Shown here piece after piece: positions 9,396 through 21,343 of a stretch of 64,000 nucleotides of DNA (its first letter is position 1; every line of letters starts with the position of its first letter). Source of the stretch: an uncultured Woeseiaceae bacterium (GTDB taxonomy: Bacteria; Pseudomonadota; Gammaproteobacteria; Steroidobacterales; Woeseiaceae). The notes below the pieces were generated by a model. It was given only the letters and a program-made list of their open reading frames with translations. It made no database searches and had not been told where the DNA came from. The DNA is taken from NCBI GenBank assembly GCA_947258565.1, contig CAMYJB010000013.1, positions 116,071 through 180,070 of the forward strand, written 5' to 3'. Made by a program: the position numbers and the translations under genes.

Positions 9396-10571
9396 CTAGT
9401 GCAGGGCCTTGATGCCCGCGTCGAGGCCGGAGATTGTCAGCGGGAACATGCGATCGTCCATGATCTCCCGCGTGAGCTTGATGGATGGCGTGAAGTCCCA
9501 ACGTTCCCGTGGCTCGGGATTCAGCCAGATGGCCTTCTGATAGGTGTTCAGCAGGCGCTTGATCCACACGGCCCCCGGTTCCTCGTTCCAGTGCTCGACG
9601 CTGCCGCCCGCGTAGACGATTTCGTACGGGCTCATCGTCGCATCGCCAACGAAGATCAACTTGTAGTCCGCGCCGTATTTGTGCGTGATGTCGAGAGTGG
9701 GAACGCGCTCGGAATGACGTCGGCGGTTGTCCTTCCACAACGATTCATAGATGAAATTGTGAAAGTAGAAGTACTCCAGGTGCTTGAACTCGCTGCCGGC
9801 CGCGGAGAACAGTTCCTCGCAAACGCGCACATGGTCGTCCATCGAACCACCAATATCGAGGCACAGCAAGACCTTGACGGCGTTGTGTCTCTCCGGAACC
9901 ATGCGGATGTCGAGCAACCCTGCGTTGCGCGCCGTCTTGTCGATCGTATCCTCCAGGTCGAGCTGGTCCGCCGCGCCTTCCCGGGCGAACTTCCTCAGCC
10001 GTCGTAACGCCACCTTTATATTGCGGGTTCCGAGTTCGACCGAGTCGTCGAGATTGCGGTACTCGCGGCGGTCCCAGACCTTAACAGCGCTGCGGTGCCG
10101 CGAGCCGTGCTGACCGATGCGCACGCCTTCCGGGTTATAGCCGTAGGCACCGAACGGAGAAGTACCCGCAGTTCCGATCCACTTGCTGCCGCCTTCGTGA
10201 CGCTCGTCCTGTTCCTCGAGCCGCTCGCGCAGTGCTTTCATCAGTTCTTCGAATCCGCCGAGCGCTTCGATCCTGGCCCGCTCCTCTTCCGACAACAGCA
10301 GCTCCGCCTGCCTGCGAAGCCAGTCCTCCGGGAGCTCCTCGAACAGATCTCCCAGGCCGTCCTCGATGCCATTGAAATAGGCGGCGAATATGCGATCGAA
10401 GCGGTCGAGTTGCGACTCATCCTTGACCAGCGCCGCGCGCGCAAGATAGTAAAAGTCGTCGACACTGGTGCCGGCAACTCCCCGTTTCATCGCTTCGAGC
10501 AGAGTCAAAAGCTCCGTGATCGACGTATTCATACCGCCTTCACGGAGCATGTAGAAAAACGGAATCAGCAT
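9396..10571 (-). CDS. VWA domain-containing CoxE-like protein
   Basis: MIDAS-like LCLDIGGSMDDH and GTAGTSPFGAYGYNPEGVRIGQ; paired with MoxR ATPase. Confidence 0.82.
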   Translation of the reverse strand: MLIPFFYMLREGGMNTSITELLTLLEAMKRGVAGTSVDDFYYLARAALVKDESQLDRFDRIFAAYFNGIEDGLGDLFEELPEDWLRRQAELLLSEEERARIEALGGFEELMKALRERLEEQDERHEGGSKWIGTAGTSPFGAYGYNPEGVRIGQHGSRHRSAVKVWDRREYRNLDDSVELGTRNIKVALRRLRKFAREGAADQLDLEDTIDKTARNAGLLDIRMVPERHNAVKVLLCLDIGGSMDDHVRVCEELFSAAGSEFKHLEYFYFHNFIYESLWKDNRRRHSERVPTLDITHKYGADYKLIFVGDATMSPYEIVYAGGSVEHWNEEPGAVWIKRLLNTYQKAIWLNPEPRERWDFTPSIKLTREIMDDRMFPLTISGLDAGIKALH

Positions 10572-10576
10572 CGCAC

Positions 10577-11434
10577 TTACCGGTGCCCTGCGCCACGATC
10601 CAGAAATACGAGGCGCTCGAAGAGGTGCACATCCTGCTCATTCTTGAGCAGCGCGCCATACAGCGGCGGAATGGCCTTGCGCTTGTCGTCACTGCGCAAT
10701 GCTTCAGGCGGGATGTCTTCCGCCAGGAGTAGTTTGATCCAGTCCAGCAGTTCCGATGTTGACGGTTTCTTTTTCAGTCCCGGCACCTCGCGAATCTTGT
10801 AAAACGCATTGAGTGCCTCGCTGAGAAGGTTCTTCTTCAGGGCCGGGTAGTGTACGTCCACGATCCTTGCCATGGTGTCCTGGTCGGGGAATTTGATGTA
10901 GTGGAAAAAGCAGCGTCTCAGGAACGCATCGGGCAGTTCCTTCTCGTTATTGCTCGTAATGACGATGATCGGACGGTGCCTTGCCGCAACCAGCTGCTGC
11001 GTTTCGTAGACGTAGAATTCCATCCGGTCGAGTTCCCGTAACAGATCGTTGGGAAACTCGATGTCGGCCTTGTCGATCTCGTCGATCAGCAGTACCGGCT
11101 GCTCGTCCGACGCGAATGCCTCCCAGATCTTGCCTTTCTGGATGTAGTTGGCGATATCGTGAACGCGATCGTCCCCGAGCTGCGAGTCCCTGAGCCTGGC
11201 CACGGCATCGTATTCGTAGAGGCCCTGCTGTGCCTTGGTCGTCGACTTGATATGCCATTCGAACAGCGGTTTGCCGAGCGCGCTCGCCACTTCAAGCGCA
11301 AGCTGAGTCTTACCCGTACCGGGCTCGCCCTTGACGAGGATCGGCCTCTCGAGCGTAACCGCGGCATTGACGGCCATCATCAGGTCGTCCGTTGCAACAT
11401 AGGAAGTGGTACCAGTGAAGCGGGTGTCAGTCAT
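10577..11434 (-). CDS. MoxR-family AAA+ ATPase
   Basis: Walker A GEPGTGKTQLA, Walker B LLIDEIDKAD, sensor ITSNNEKELPDAFLRRC; start MTDTRFTG. Confidence 0.88.
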   Translation of the reverse strand: MTDTRFTGTTSYVATDDLMMAVNAAVTLERPILVKGEPGTGKTQLALEVASALGKPLFEWHIKSTTKAQQGLYEYDAVARLRDSQLGDDRVHDIANYIQKGKIWEAFASDEQPVLLIDEIDKADIEFPNDLLRELDRMEFYVYETQQLVAARHRPIIVITSNNEKELPDAFLRRCFFHYIKFPDQDTMARIVDVHYPALKKNLLSEALNAFYKIREVPGLKKKPSTSELLDWIKLLLAEDIPPEALRSDDKRKAIPPLYGALLKNEQDVHLFERLVFLDRGAGHR

Positions 11435-11525
11435 ATCGGTCCCGGTGTCTCGGAGCACACAGCGAATATCTTACTCCCTGGACGCCTCGAGGTCAGGAGC
11501 CGGGGCCAGCAACGCCGCGCTTATG

Positions 11526-13895
11526 TCAATCGGCCGGTACCAATTCGAGGGTGTGCTGCGTTTCGCCCGGCAGGAAGGGGCTCGGCTGTCCATGTACCCA
11601 TTCGTCATGCCCCTTTCGATAGAACGCCGACAGCGGATGGCCGCTCTGTCCCGTGGGCATGTGCATCAGGCCGTTTTCCTCATCCCCCGGCGACACCGAG
11701 AAGCGCTGCGAGGCGCCGAACGCCGGGCCCTGGGCTTTCGGCAGGTCGACATCCCCGTTCAGGGGTTCCGCAGGCATATCCAGCCAAGGCGACAGCAACG
11801 GCAGCGCCCGGCTGAGCGGGTGACGGATCGATGCCGTGTTGACTTCGCCCCAGCTGCGCTCTGCGAGACCGCCGTCGTGATGTTGCTCGAACCAGGCGAT
11901 GTTGGTGCGAACGGCGTCGAGCAGCAGCTCGTCCCACGATTCGTAGGCGCCCGGCAGCAGGTGTCGCGGCCGTTCCGCGAGGAGCTGCCAGAGCGCGCCT
12001 TCGAACTGGTTGCTGAGCAGCGGCTCGACGTCTGCGCCATTCGCAGCCCGGACCGGCGCCATCAGCGCGTGGAATACCTTCGACTGCACTTCCAGGCGAA
12101 ATGCGCGCACCAGGCGGTAACCAACGGATTCCGGGGTCGCCCTCGGTATCCAGCCCCGGACCAGCTCGCGATATTCGGCGAGCTGCGGGTCGCCGGCCAC
12201 ATGAGCATCGGTAAGGACGCCAAGAACCACGTCGCGCCAGCGTGACAGGAACAATGCGCGATCGTCGTACTGGATCGCGAGCATGTCGATGGGCTCGAAT
12301 TCGCCCAGGGCAAGCAGCGAGTCGCGAATCTGACTGGCGCGCGCGCCGAGGTCGTAGCCGCCATCGCCGATGACCGCGAGCGCGTCCGCGTCGGCGACCC
12401 GCGCATTGGCCGTCCAGATGCGGCCGTTACCCGGATTGATTACGCGCGGATAATCGGACGGATGCAGCCAGCCGATCCAGCCCTCCTCCCGGCTCCAGTC
12501 GGCCGGGACCATCGCATCAAAACCGTTCTTCACCGGAATCTGCCCGGCGATCGTCCAGCCGATGTTGCCGCCGGCATCGCCGACCACGAAGTTCTGCGGC
12601 GGGATGCCCATCGTCGCGGCAATACCGAGTGCCTCGTCCACGTCGGACGCCGTCTCCAGCGCAATCAGGTTCAGGTTTAACGCCTCGGGACTGTGTGCGA
12701 TCCAGCGGACCGCAATATCACCATCGGGATAATCGATGCGATCGTCCACCGGACCCCAGATCGTCTCGCGGATTTCGTAGACGACCGGCGCCGCGTCCTT
12801 GACCTCGATCGTCTCCCGCCGGATCTCGAATTCGAGATCGCCTTGCGGGGTGCGGTAGCTGCCCGGGCTCGCCCCCGGCCGCAGCAACACCGCATCCGCC
12901 CAGTCACCGTAACTGTTGGTGTAACCCCAGGCGATGTCCCCGTTGCTTCCGGCGGTTATGAATGGCGTGCCGGGCAACGACACACCGGTGAAATCTCGCG
13001 GCTTCTCGTCCGTTACGACCAGCCGGGCCTGATACCAGATATTCGGAACGTCGTGCCCGAGGTGCATGTCGTTCGACATGAGTGCACGCCCGCTGCCGGT
13101 CAGGGCGCCAGCGACCACCCAGTTGTTGCTGCCATTCAGGTACGGTTTTCCTTCTTCGCCCGCCGGCGGCGGCTTCTCGGTGACGTCTCGCACGGAGAGC
13201 AAGCTTGCCGGCGGCACAGGCGGCTGCGCTCTCGGCTGCCCCATGATGGGGGCATCCCAGGGCGTGCCGTCAGGGTACAGCCAGGAGAACACTTCTGCCG
13301 GAAATACGCGGTGCGCAAAGCCGCGGCGCACGTCCTTGCTGGCCCGCGCGTCGTTCAGCTGCATGAACATTGCGTACACAACGAGCACGGAGTCTTCCGC
13401 AAGCCACGGGTCCGGTTCCGCGCCGAGCAGGAGGTGTTCGAACGGCCGTACGCCGAGGCTGCCGAGACCGGCATTCACGCCGCGCGCATAACTCTCGAGA
13501 GTCGCGACATCCGCCGCAGGCGACGCCGCCAGGACGGCGCGCGCGCGCGCCCTGAAGCGATGAAAACGATAGCGCTTGTCGACGTCGATCGCGATCTCGC
13601 CGAACAACTGCGACAGCTCGCCGGCCGCCTGTCGCCGGATCAGGTCCATCTGGAAGAACCGATCCTGTCCGTGCGCGAACCCGGTCGCGTAGGCGAGATC
13701 GGCCCGTGTGCGCGCTGTAATGGTCGGGATGCCGGCGTTGTCACGCTCGATCGTCGCCGGATCGCCGAGGCCCGGCGCCAGCAGTTCACCATCGAGCTGC
13801 GGCAGGCTTGCATGCAATGTGACCCACAGCACCAGTGCCGCCGCGGTGAGCAATAACAGGGCTGCGGCCCCTGTTCGAATCATCCAGCGCCGCAC
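11526..13895 (-). CDS. Penicillin acylase family Ntn hydrolase (substrate unknown)
   Basis: N-terminal membrane segment, IERDNAGIPTITARTRADLAYATGFAHGQDRFFQMDLIRR, autoprocessing-site motif NGSNNWVVAG. Confidence 0.9.
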   Translation of the reverse strand: MRRWMIRTGAAALLLLTAAALVLWVTLHASLPQLDGELLAPGLGDPATIERDNAGIPTITARTRADLAYATGFAHGQDRFFQMDLIRRQAAGELSQLFGEIAIDVDKRYRFHRFRARARAVLAASPAADVATLESYARGVNAGLGSLGVRPFEHLLLGAEPDPWLAEDSVLVVYAMFMQLNDARASKDVRRGFAHRVFPAEVFSWLYPDGTPWDAPIMGQPRAQPPVPPASLLSVRDVTEKPPPAGEEGKPYLNGSNNWVVAGALTGSGRALMSNDMHLGHDVPNIWYQARLVVTDEKPRDFTGVSLPGTPFITAGSNGDIAWGYTNSYGDWADAVLLRPGASPGSYRTPQGDLEFEIRRETIEVKDAAPVVYEIRETIWGPVDDRIDYPDGDIAVRWIAHSPEALNLNLIALETASDVDEALGIAATMGIPPQNFVVGDAGGNIGWTIAGQIPVKNGFDAMVPADWSREEGWIGWLHPSDYPRVINPGNGRIWTANARVADADALAVIGDGGYDLGARASQIRDSLLALGEFEPIDMLAIQYDDRALFLSRWRDVVLGVLTDAHVAGDPQLAEYRELVRGWIPRATPESVGYRLVRAFRLEVQSKVFHALMAPVRAANGADVEPLLSNQFEGALWQLLAERPRHLLPGAYESWDELLLDAVRTNIAWFEQHHDGGLAERSWGEVNTASIRHPLSRALPLLSPWLDMPAEPLNGDVDLPKAQGPAFGASQRFSVSPGDEENGLMHMPTGQSGHPLSAFYRKGHDEWVHGQPSPFLPGETQHTLELVPAD

Positions 13896-13900
13896 GTTCC

Positions 13901-15334
13901 TCAGCCCGCCTCCGTTACCTGCACGATCGTCATCGCATTGGTCCCGCCCGAAACGCCTTCGACGTCACCTTTCGTTACGATAACGTAATCGCCGACGCTC
14001 GCCAGGTCGCGAGACAGCAGCGTATCGAAAACGCTACGATACGGGCCGCCCTCGGACTGATCAGCGCCGAAGTGTACCGGGATCACACCGCGGTAAATCG
14101 TGACGCGACGCCTCGTAGCCGCGTGCGGCGTCAGCGCATAAATCGGTATATCGGACCGGATGCGTGACATCCAGCGCGCAGTCGAACCCGATTCTGTCAA
14201 CGCAATAATGGCCGTAACCTTGAGGTGATTCGCCGTGTACATGACGGCCATGGCGATCGCTTCGTCGACGCGTCCGAAATAGTCGCCGATCCGGTGACGC
14301 GTCAGGCCCTCGGGTAACGGGTACTTCTCGGCTCCCCTGCACACCTCGGCCATGGCACGAATCGCCTTGACCGGGTAACGTCCCACCGCCGTTTCGCCCG
14401 ACAGCATCACCGCATCGGTACCATCCATGACGGCATTCGACACATCCGAGACCTCCGCCCGCGTCGGAATCGGGTTCTGGATCATCGACTCCATCATCTG
14501 CGTCGCCGTGATCACGATCTTGCTGGCCTTGCGGGTCTTGCGAATGAGCTCTTTTTGTATACCGGTCAGCTCCGCGTAGCCCATCTCGACGCCCAGGTCA
14601 CCGCGGGCAACCATGATGATGTCGGCAGCTTCTATGATCGAGTCGATTGCCTCGATGGCCTCGAAACGCTCGACCTTGGCGACGATCAGGCCTTTGCCAC
14701 CCGCGTGCTCGAACAGGCGGCGCGCTTCAAGGACGTCTTCGCCATCGCGAACGAACGAAACCGCGAGAAAATCCATCTCGAGTTCCGCGGCCAGCGTGAT
14801 GTTTTCCCTGTCGATGTCCGTGAGCGCCGGCGCCGACAGGCCGCCACCTTTCTTGTTGATGCCCTTGTGGTTGGACAGGATCCCGCCATTGATGACGGTG
14901 CTGTGGACGCGCGTTCCCTCGATACGATCGACCTGCAGCGAGATCATGCCGTCATTCAGCAACAACGTGTCGCCCGGCTCGACATCCTGGTGCAGCGTGT
15001 CCAGGGCAACCCCGACGCCTTCTTCAGTGCCATCCTCGAAACCCAGCGAACTGTCGAGAAAAAACGACGCGCCATCCTGCAGCTCCACAGCCCGCTCCCG
15101 GAACCGCTGCACCCGGATCTTGGGTCCCTGCAGATCGCCCAGCAGCCCGACATCGCGCTGGCACTCGTCGGCCGCCGCGCGAAGCTCTTCGGCACGGCGC
15201 CGGTGTTCCGCCGCATCGCCATGCGAAAAATTCAGCCGCGCGATATCGACCCCCGCGTCGATCATCTTGAGCAGCGTTTTCTTGCGGTCGGTCGCCGGTC
15301 CCAGCGTCGCCACGATCTTTGTCCGTCTGTGCAT
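13901..15334 (-). CDS. pyk: Pyruvate kinase
   Basis: RRTKIVATLGPATDRKKTLLKMIDAGVDIARLNFSHG, MVARGDLGVEMG, VMLSGETAVGRYP. Confidence 0.95.
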   Translation of the reverse strand: MHRRTKIVATLGPATDRKKTLLKMIDAGVDIARLNFSHGDAAEHRRRAEELRAAADECQRDVGLLGDLQGPKIRVQRFRERAVELQDGASFFLDSSLGFEDGTEEGVGVALDTLHQDVEPGDTLLLNDGMISLQVDRIEGTRVHSTVINGGILSNHKGINKKGGGLSAPALTDIDRENITLAAELEMDFLAVSFVRDGEDVLEARRLFEHAGGKGLIVAKVERFEAIEAIDSIIEAADIIMVARGDLGVEMGYAELTGIQKELIRKTRKASKIVITATQMMESMIQNPIPTRAEVSDVSNAVMDGTDAVMLSGETAVGRYPVKAIRAMAEVCRGAEKYPLPEGLTRHRIGDYFGRVDEAIAMAVMYTANHLKVTAIIALTESGSTARWMSRIRSDIPIYALTPHAATRRRVTIYRGVIPVHFGADQSEGGPYRSVFDTLLSRDLASVGDYVIVTKGDVEGVSGGTNAMTIVQVTEAG

Positions 15335-15448
15335 GGCGGCGATTATTGCACACTGGTGTGCCGGCCGTACCAGGCATAAAAGCGCGCGCTCGCTTCCTGT
15401 AACAGGTTGCTGCTATCCTCCGCTGCTTCCGCACGCCTCGCCCAAAGC

Positions 15449-16819
15449 ATGATCAATCGACGCCGATTCCTGCAGTGCATCGCAATGGCCGCTGCCAGCC
15501 CGCCCCTGGCGCGAACGGCCTGCGCCGGGGACACCGGCGCAGGCCTGCTGCGACCGGATCCGGGCAAACTGCTGGACCTGCCGGACGGATTCAGCTATCG
15601 GGTCGTATCCAGGGCGGGCAACACGATGGACGATGGTTTCACGGTGCCGCCTGCTCACGACGGCATGGCAGCCTTTCCGGGTCCTGACGGCCGCGTGATT
15701 CTTGTCTGCAACCACGAGATGCCGCCGGCGTTCCCGGAATACAGTGCTTTCGGCACCGCGTTCGAAGCGCTCCCGGATAACGTCAAGGCGCGTGTCTACG
15801 ATCACGGCGGCGGTACTTCGCCCGGCGTCGGAGGCACGACGACGACCGTTTACAACCCGCGGACCGGTCGTACCGAGCGCCAGCACCTCAGCCTCGCCGG
15901 CACGGAGCTGAACTGTGCGGGCGGCCCGACGCCCTGGGGCAGCTGGCTGTCCTGCGAGGAGTGTTTCGAGAGCCCGGGCACCGACTTCTCACGCGGACGG
16001 CTGATCACGCGTGACCGCAAGCACGGCTACGTCTTCGAGGTTCCTGCCGGCGAGACCGGTCTCGCCGACCCGGTGCCCATCTCGGCGATGGGCCGCTTCG
16101 AGCATGAGGCATGCGCGGTCCATGAGCCGAGCGGCATCGTGTATATGACCGAAGACCGCCGCTACAGCCTGTTCTACCGCTACATCCCTGCTGTGCCGGG
16201 GCGGCTGCACGAGGGTGGCCGGCTGCAGGCGCTTGCCATCGCCGGCCGGCCCGCGCAGCCGCTGCATAACTGGTCCGGCGATCGCGCCATCGGAGTCGGC
16301 GAGGCGCTGTCCACGCAGTGGGTCGATCTCGATGACATCGACCCCGTCGAGAATGACCTGCGCCTGCGCGGAGCCGCCGCGGGTGCAGCGACATTCGCCC
16401 GCGGCGAAGGCCTTTGTGTTGCCGGAGACGCGTTCGCGTTCACCTGCACGATCGGCGGGCGGCTGCGCCTGGGCCAGGTTTTCATGTATCAGCCGAGCCC
16501 GCTGGAAGGCCGCGACGGCGAAAATGAGCGGCCGGGGTCGCTGACTTTGCTTGCCGAGGCCGGCGAGGATACGTTACTGCGCAACGCGGACAATCTCACG
16601 ATGGCCCCGTGGGGCGACCTGATCGTGTGCGAGGATACGTCGGGTCACTGTGGTCTGGTCGGTATCCGGCCCGACGGCACCCAGTATTCGCTCGCGGACA
16701 ATGCGTACTCCACATCCGAGCTCGCAGGCGTGTGCTTTGCCCCTGACGGCAAGACGCTGTTCGTGAATATTCAGTATCCGGGGACGACGGTGGCGATCAC
16801 CGGTCCATGGCCCGCCTAG
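15449..16819 (+). CDS. DUF839/PhoX-like protein with Tat-type signal
   Basis: [26 protein letters not shown] Tat-like leader, then [29 protein letters not shown] and [19 protein letters not shown]. Confidence 0.82.
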   Translation: MINRRRFLQCIAMAAASPPLARTACAGDTGAGLLRPDPGKLLDLPDGFSYRVVSRAGNTMDDGFTVPPAHDGMAAFPGPDGRVILVCNHEMPPAFPEYSAFGTAFEALPDNVKARVYDHGGGTSPGVGGTTTTVYNPRTGRTERQHLSLAGTELNCAGGPTPWGSWLSCEECFESPGTDFSRGRLITRDRKHGYVFEVPAGETGLADPVPISAMGRFEHEACAVHEPSGIVYMTEDRRYSLFYRYIPAVPGRLHEGGRLQALAIAGRPAQPLHNWSGDRAIGVGEALSTQWVDLDDIDPVENDLRLRGAAAGAATFARGEGLCVAGDAFAFTCTIGGRLRLGQVFMYQPSPLEGRDGENERPGSLTLLAEAGEDTLLRNADNLTMAPWGDLIVCEDTSGHCGLVGIRPDGTQYSLADNAYSTSELAGVCFAPDGKTLFVNIQYPGTTVAITGPWPA

Positions 16820-17988
16820 CCGGCCGCCCGCCGTTCGAGTACCTCGACAGCAGGCAGCTTTTTGCCTTCGACAAACTCCAGAAACGCACCGCCACCCGTA
16901 GAGATGTAGGAAATCCGGTCCGCGACGCCATACTTATCGATCGCCGCGAGCGTATCCCCGCCACCGGCCACCGAGAAAGCGCCGCTTGCGGCAATCGCCC
17001 CGGCCAGGGCCTTGGTGCCGGCGCCAAAATTGTCGAACTCGAATACGCCGACCGGCCCGTTCCATATCACGGTCCCCGCACCCTTGATAATCTCGCCGAA
17101 ACTCGCCGCCGTCGCGGCACCGATGTCGAGAATCATCTCGTCGCCGGACACGGCGTCCACCGCTTTCGTGGTTCCCTCGACGTCTGCAAATTCACCGGCA
17201 ACGACGACATCCGTCGGTACCGGGATCTGCGCGCGGCCCTCGCCACCGGCAGCCAGGCGGCGCGCTGTGTCCAGCATGTCCGCCTCGTGAAGCGACTTGC
17301 CGACATCGTGTCCGGCAGCGGCGATAAAGGTGTTGGCAATCCCGCCGCCGACGATCAGGTAATCGACGATACCGGCCAGCGCGTCGAGTACATCGAGCTT
17401 GGTGGAAACCTTCGATCCGCCCACGATGGCCACCAGCGGCCGTGCCGGATCATCGAGCGCCTTGCCGAGCGCCTCGAGTTCAGCTGCCAGCAGTGGCCCG
17501 GCACAGGCGACGTGAGCGTGTTCCGCGACGCCGTAGGTGCTCGCCTGTGCGCGGTGCGCGGTGCCGAATGCGTCCATGACGAAGACATCGCAGAGAGCCG
17601 CCATCTTCCTCGACAGGCTTTCGTCGCATGCCTTCTCGCCGTGCAGGAAGCGGACGTTCTCGAGCAGCACGATATCGCCCGGGGCCACGTCGACGCCGTC
17701 GATCCAGTCCTTGACCAGCGATACTTCCCGGCCGAGCAGTTCCGACAGCCGGTCCGCAACGGGCTGTAGCGAAAACCTGTCGTCCGGCTGCCCTTCGGTC
17801 GGCCGGCCGAGGTGCGACATCAGCATGATCGCGGCGCCCGCATCGAGCGCCGCCTCTATCGTCGGCAGCGACGCACGAATGCGGGCGTCGCTCGTTACCT
17901 TGCCGCCATCGACCGGCACGTTCAGGTCCTGGCGAATCAGGACCCGCTTGCCTGACAGCTCGAGGTCGGCCATTCGGACCACAGACAT
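16816..17988 (-). CDS. pgk: Phosphoglycerate kinase
   Basis: [52 protein letters not shown]. Confidence 0.96.
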   Translation of the reverse strand: MSVVRMADLELSGKRVLIRQDLNVPVDGGKVTSDARIRASLPTIEAALDAGAAIMLMSHLGRPTEGQPDDRFSLQPVADRLSELLGREVSLVKDWIDGVDVAPGDIVLLENVRFLHGEKACDESLSRKMAALCDVFVMDAFGTAHRAQASTYGVAEHAHVACAGPLLAAELEALGKALDDPARPLVAIVGGSKVSTKLDVLDALAGIVDYLIVGGGIANTFIAAAGHDVGKSLHEADMLDTARRLAAGGEGRAQIPVPTDVVVAGEFADVEGTTKAVDAVSGDEMILDIGAATAASFGEIIKGAGTVIWNGPVGVFEFDNFGAGTKALAGAIAASGAFSVAGGGDTLAAIDKYGVADRISYISTGGGAFLEFVEGKKLPAVEVLERRAAG

Positions 17989-18000
17989 GGCAGCGACCGC

Positions 18001-19014
18001 CTACTTCGCGTTGACGAGCGCGACCGTGGTATCGAGCATGCGGTTGGAGAAGCCCCACTCGTTGTCGTACCAGGCGATCACCTTGACCATCGTGCCGTCG
18101 ATGACCTTGGTCAGCGTCGCATCGTAGGTGGATGAGGCCGGATCGTGATTGAAGTCGATGGACACCAGCGGCTCGTCGTTGTAGGCGAGCACGCCCTTGA
18201 GATCACCCTCGCTGGCCGCCTTCAGAATCTCGTTGATCTCGTCGATGCTCGTCGCGCGCTCCGCGACGAAGGTGAGGTCCACCGCCGAGACGTTAATGGT
18301 CGGCACACGCATCGAGAAGCCGTCGAGTTTGCCATTCAGCTCGGGCAGCACGAGGCCGACCGCCTTCGCGGCGCCCGTGCTCGTTGGAATCTGCGACATG
18401 GTTGCCGAGCGCGCGCGGCGCAGATCCTTGTGATAAACATCGGTCAGCACCTGGTCGTTCGTGTAGGCATGTATCGTCGTCATGATGCCGTGTTTCACGC
18501 CGATCGATTCGTGCAGCGGCTTCACCATGGGCGCAAGGCAGTTCGTAGTGCAGGACGCGTTGGAGATCACGGCATCATCCGCGGTCAGCGTGTCGTGATT
18601 GACGCCGTAGACGATCGTTTTGTCGATGCCCTCGCCGCCCGGCGCGGAGAGAATCACTTTCTTCGCGCCGCCCTCGAGATGCTTGCCAGCCGTCTCGCGG
18701 GTGCGGAACAGTCCCGTGCACTCGAATACGACCTCTACGCCGAGTTCTCCCCAGGGCAGTTTCGCGGGATCGCGCTCGGCGAAGACGCGCACCCGGTCAC
18801 CGTTAACGACGATGTCGTTGCCGTCGACTTCGACGGTGCCGGGAAACGGCCCGTGCGCCGTGTCGCGCCGCGTCAGGTGAGCATTTGTCGCTGCGTCACC
18901 GAGATCGTTAAGTGCAACGACGTCGAACTCTCCCGTGCGGCCCGATTCGTGGATCGCGCGCAGGACGTTTCGCCCGATACGGCCGTAGCCGTTAATGCCA
19001 ACCTTGATCGTCAT
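18001..19014 (-). CDS. gap: Glyceraldehyde-3-phosphate dehydrogenase, type I
   Basis: [17 protein letters not shown], active site [12 protein letters not shown]. Confidence 0.96.
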   Translation of the reverse strand: MTIKVGINGYGRIGRNVLRAIHESGRTGEFDVVALNDLGDAATNAHLTRRDTAHGPFPGTVEVDGNDIVVNGDRVRVFAERDPAKLPWGELGVEVVFECTGLFRTRETAGKHLEGGAKKVILSAPGGEGIDKTIVYGVNHDTLTADDAVISNASCTTNCLAPMVKPLHESIGVKHGIMTTIHAYTNDQVLTDVYHKDLRRARSATMSQIPTSTGAAKAVGLVLPELNGKLDGFSMRVPTINVSAVDLTFVAERATSIDEINEILKAASEGDLKGVLAYNDEPLVSIDFNHDPASSTYDATLTKVIDGTMVKVIAWYDNEWGFSNRMLDTTVALVNAK

Positions 19015-19085
19015 GTTTATCTCCTGGTTATTCGATTAGCCGGCCAGCCGCAGGGACCGTATCGCCGGCAAACAGTATGAAAGTG

Positions 19086-21113
<2,028 letters not shown>

Positions 21114-21343
21114 CGAGGTCTTTTTGCGCCTGATGGCGTTTGTTATGTGAATCGACGGCGAAAATCGTTGCCGCGGATCGCGCATTTTCAGGGTTTTTCG
21201 CTGACGCCGCAAGCAGCGTCAGCGGTCCCCGGACAATCCGGGGCGCAATCGTAACCAATTGCATCCGTTACGACGCGAATGGTCGCAACAGCGCACATTG
21301 CGGTACAATCGCGGCCTCCGAAAATCACCAAAGACCAAATCCC

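Noticed and set aside
12693-13856. 387-aa plus-strand ORF opposite the penicillin acylase gene
   Set aside because: Arg-rich shadow ORF with no recognisable domain
21199-21343. SAH/SAM riboswitch upstream of metK-ahcY
   Set aside because: Strong hairpins exist but the conserved SAH or SAM riboswitch core sequences I recall are not present, and the probable metK -10 lies downstream
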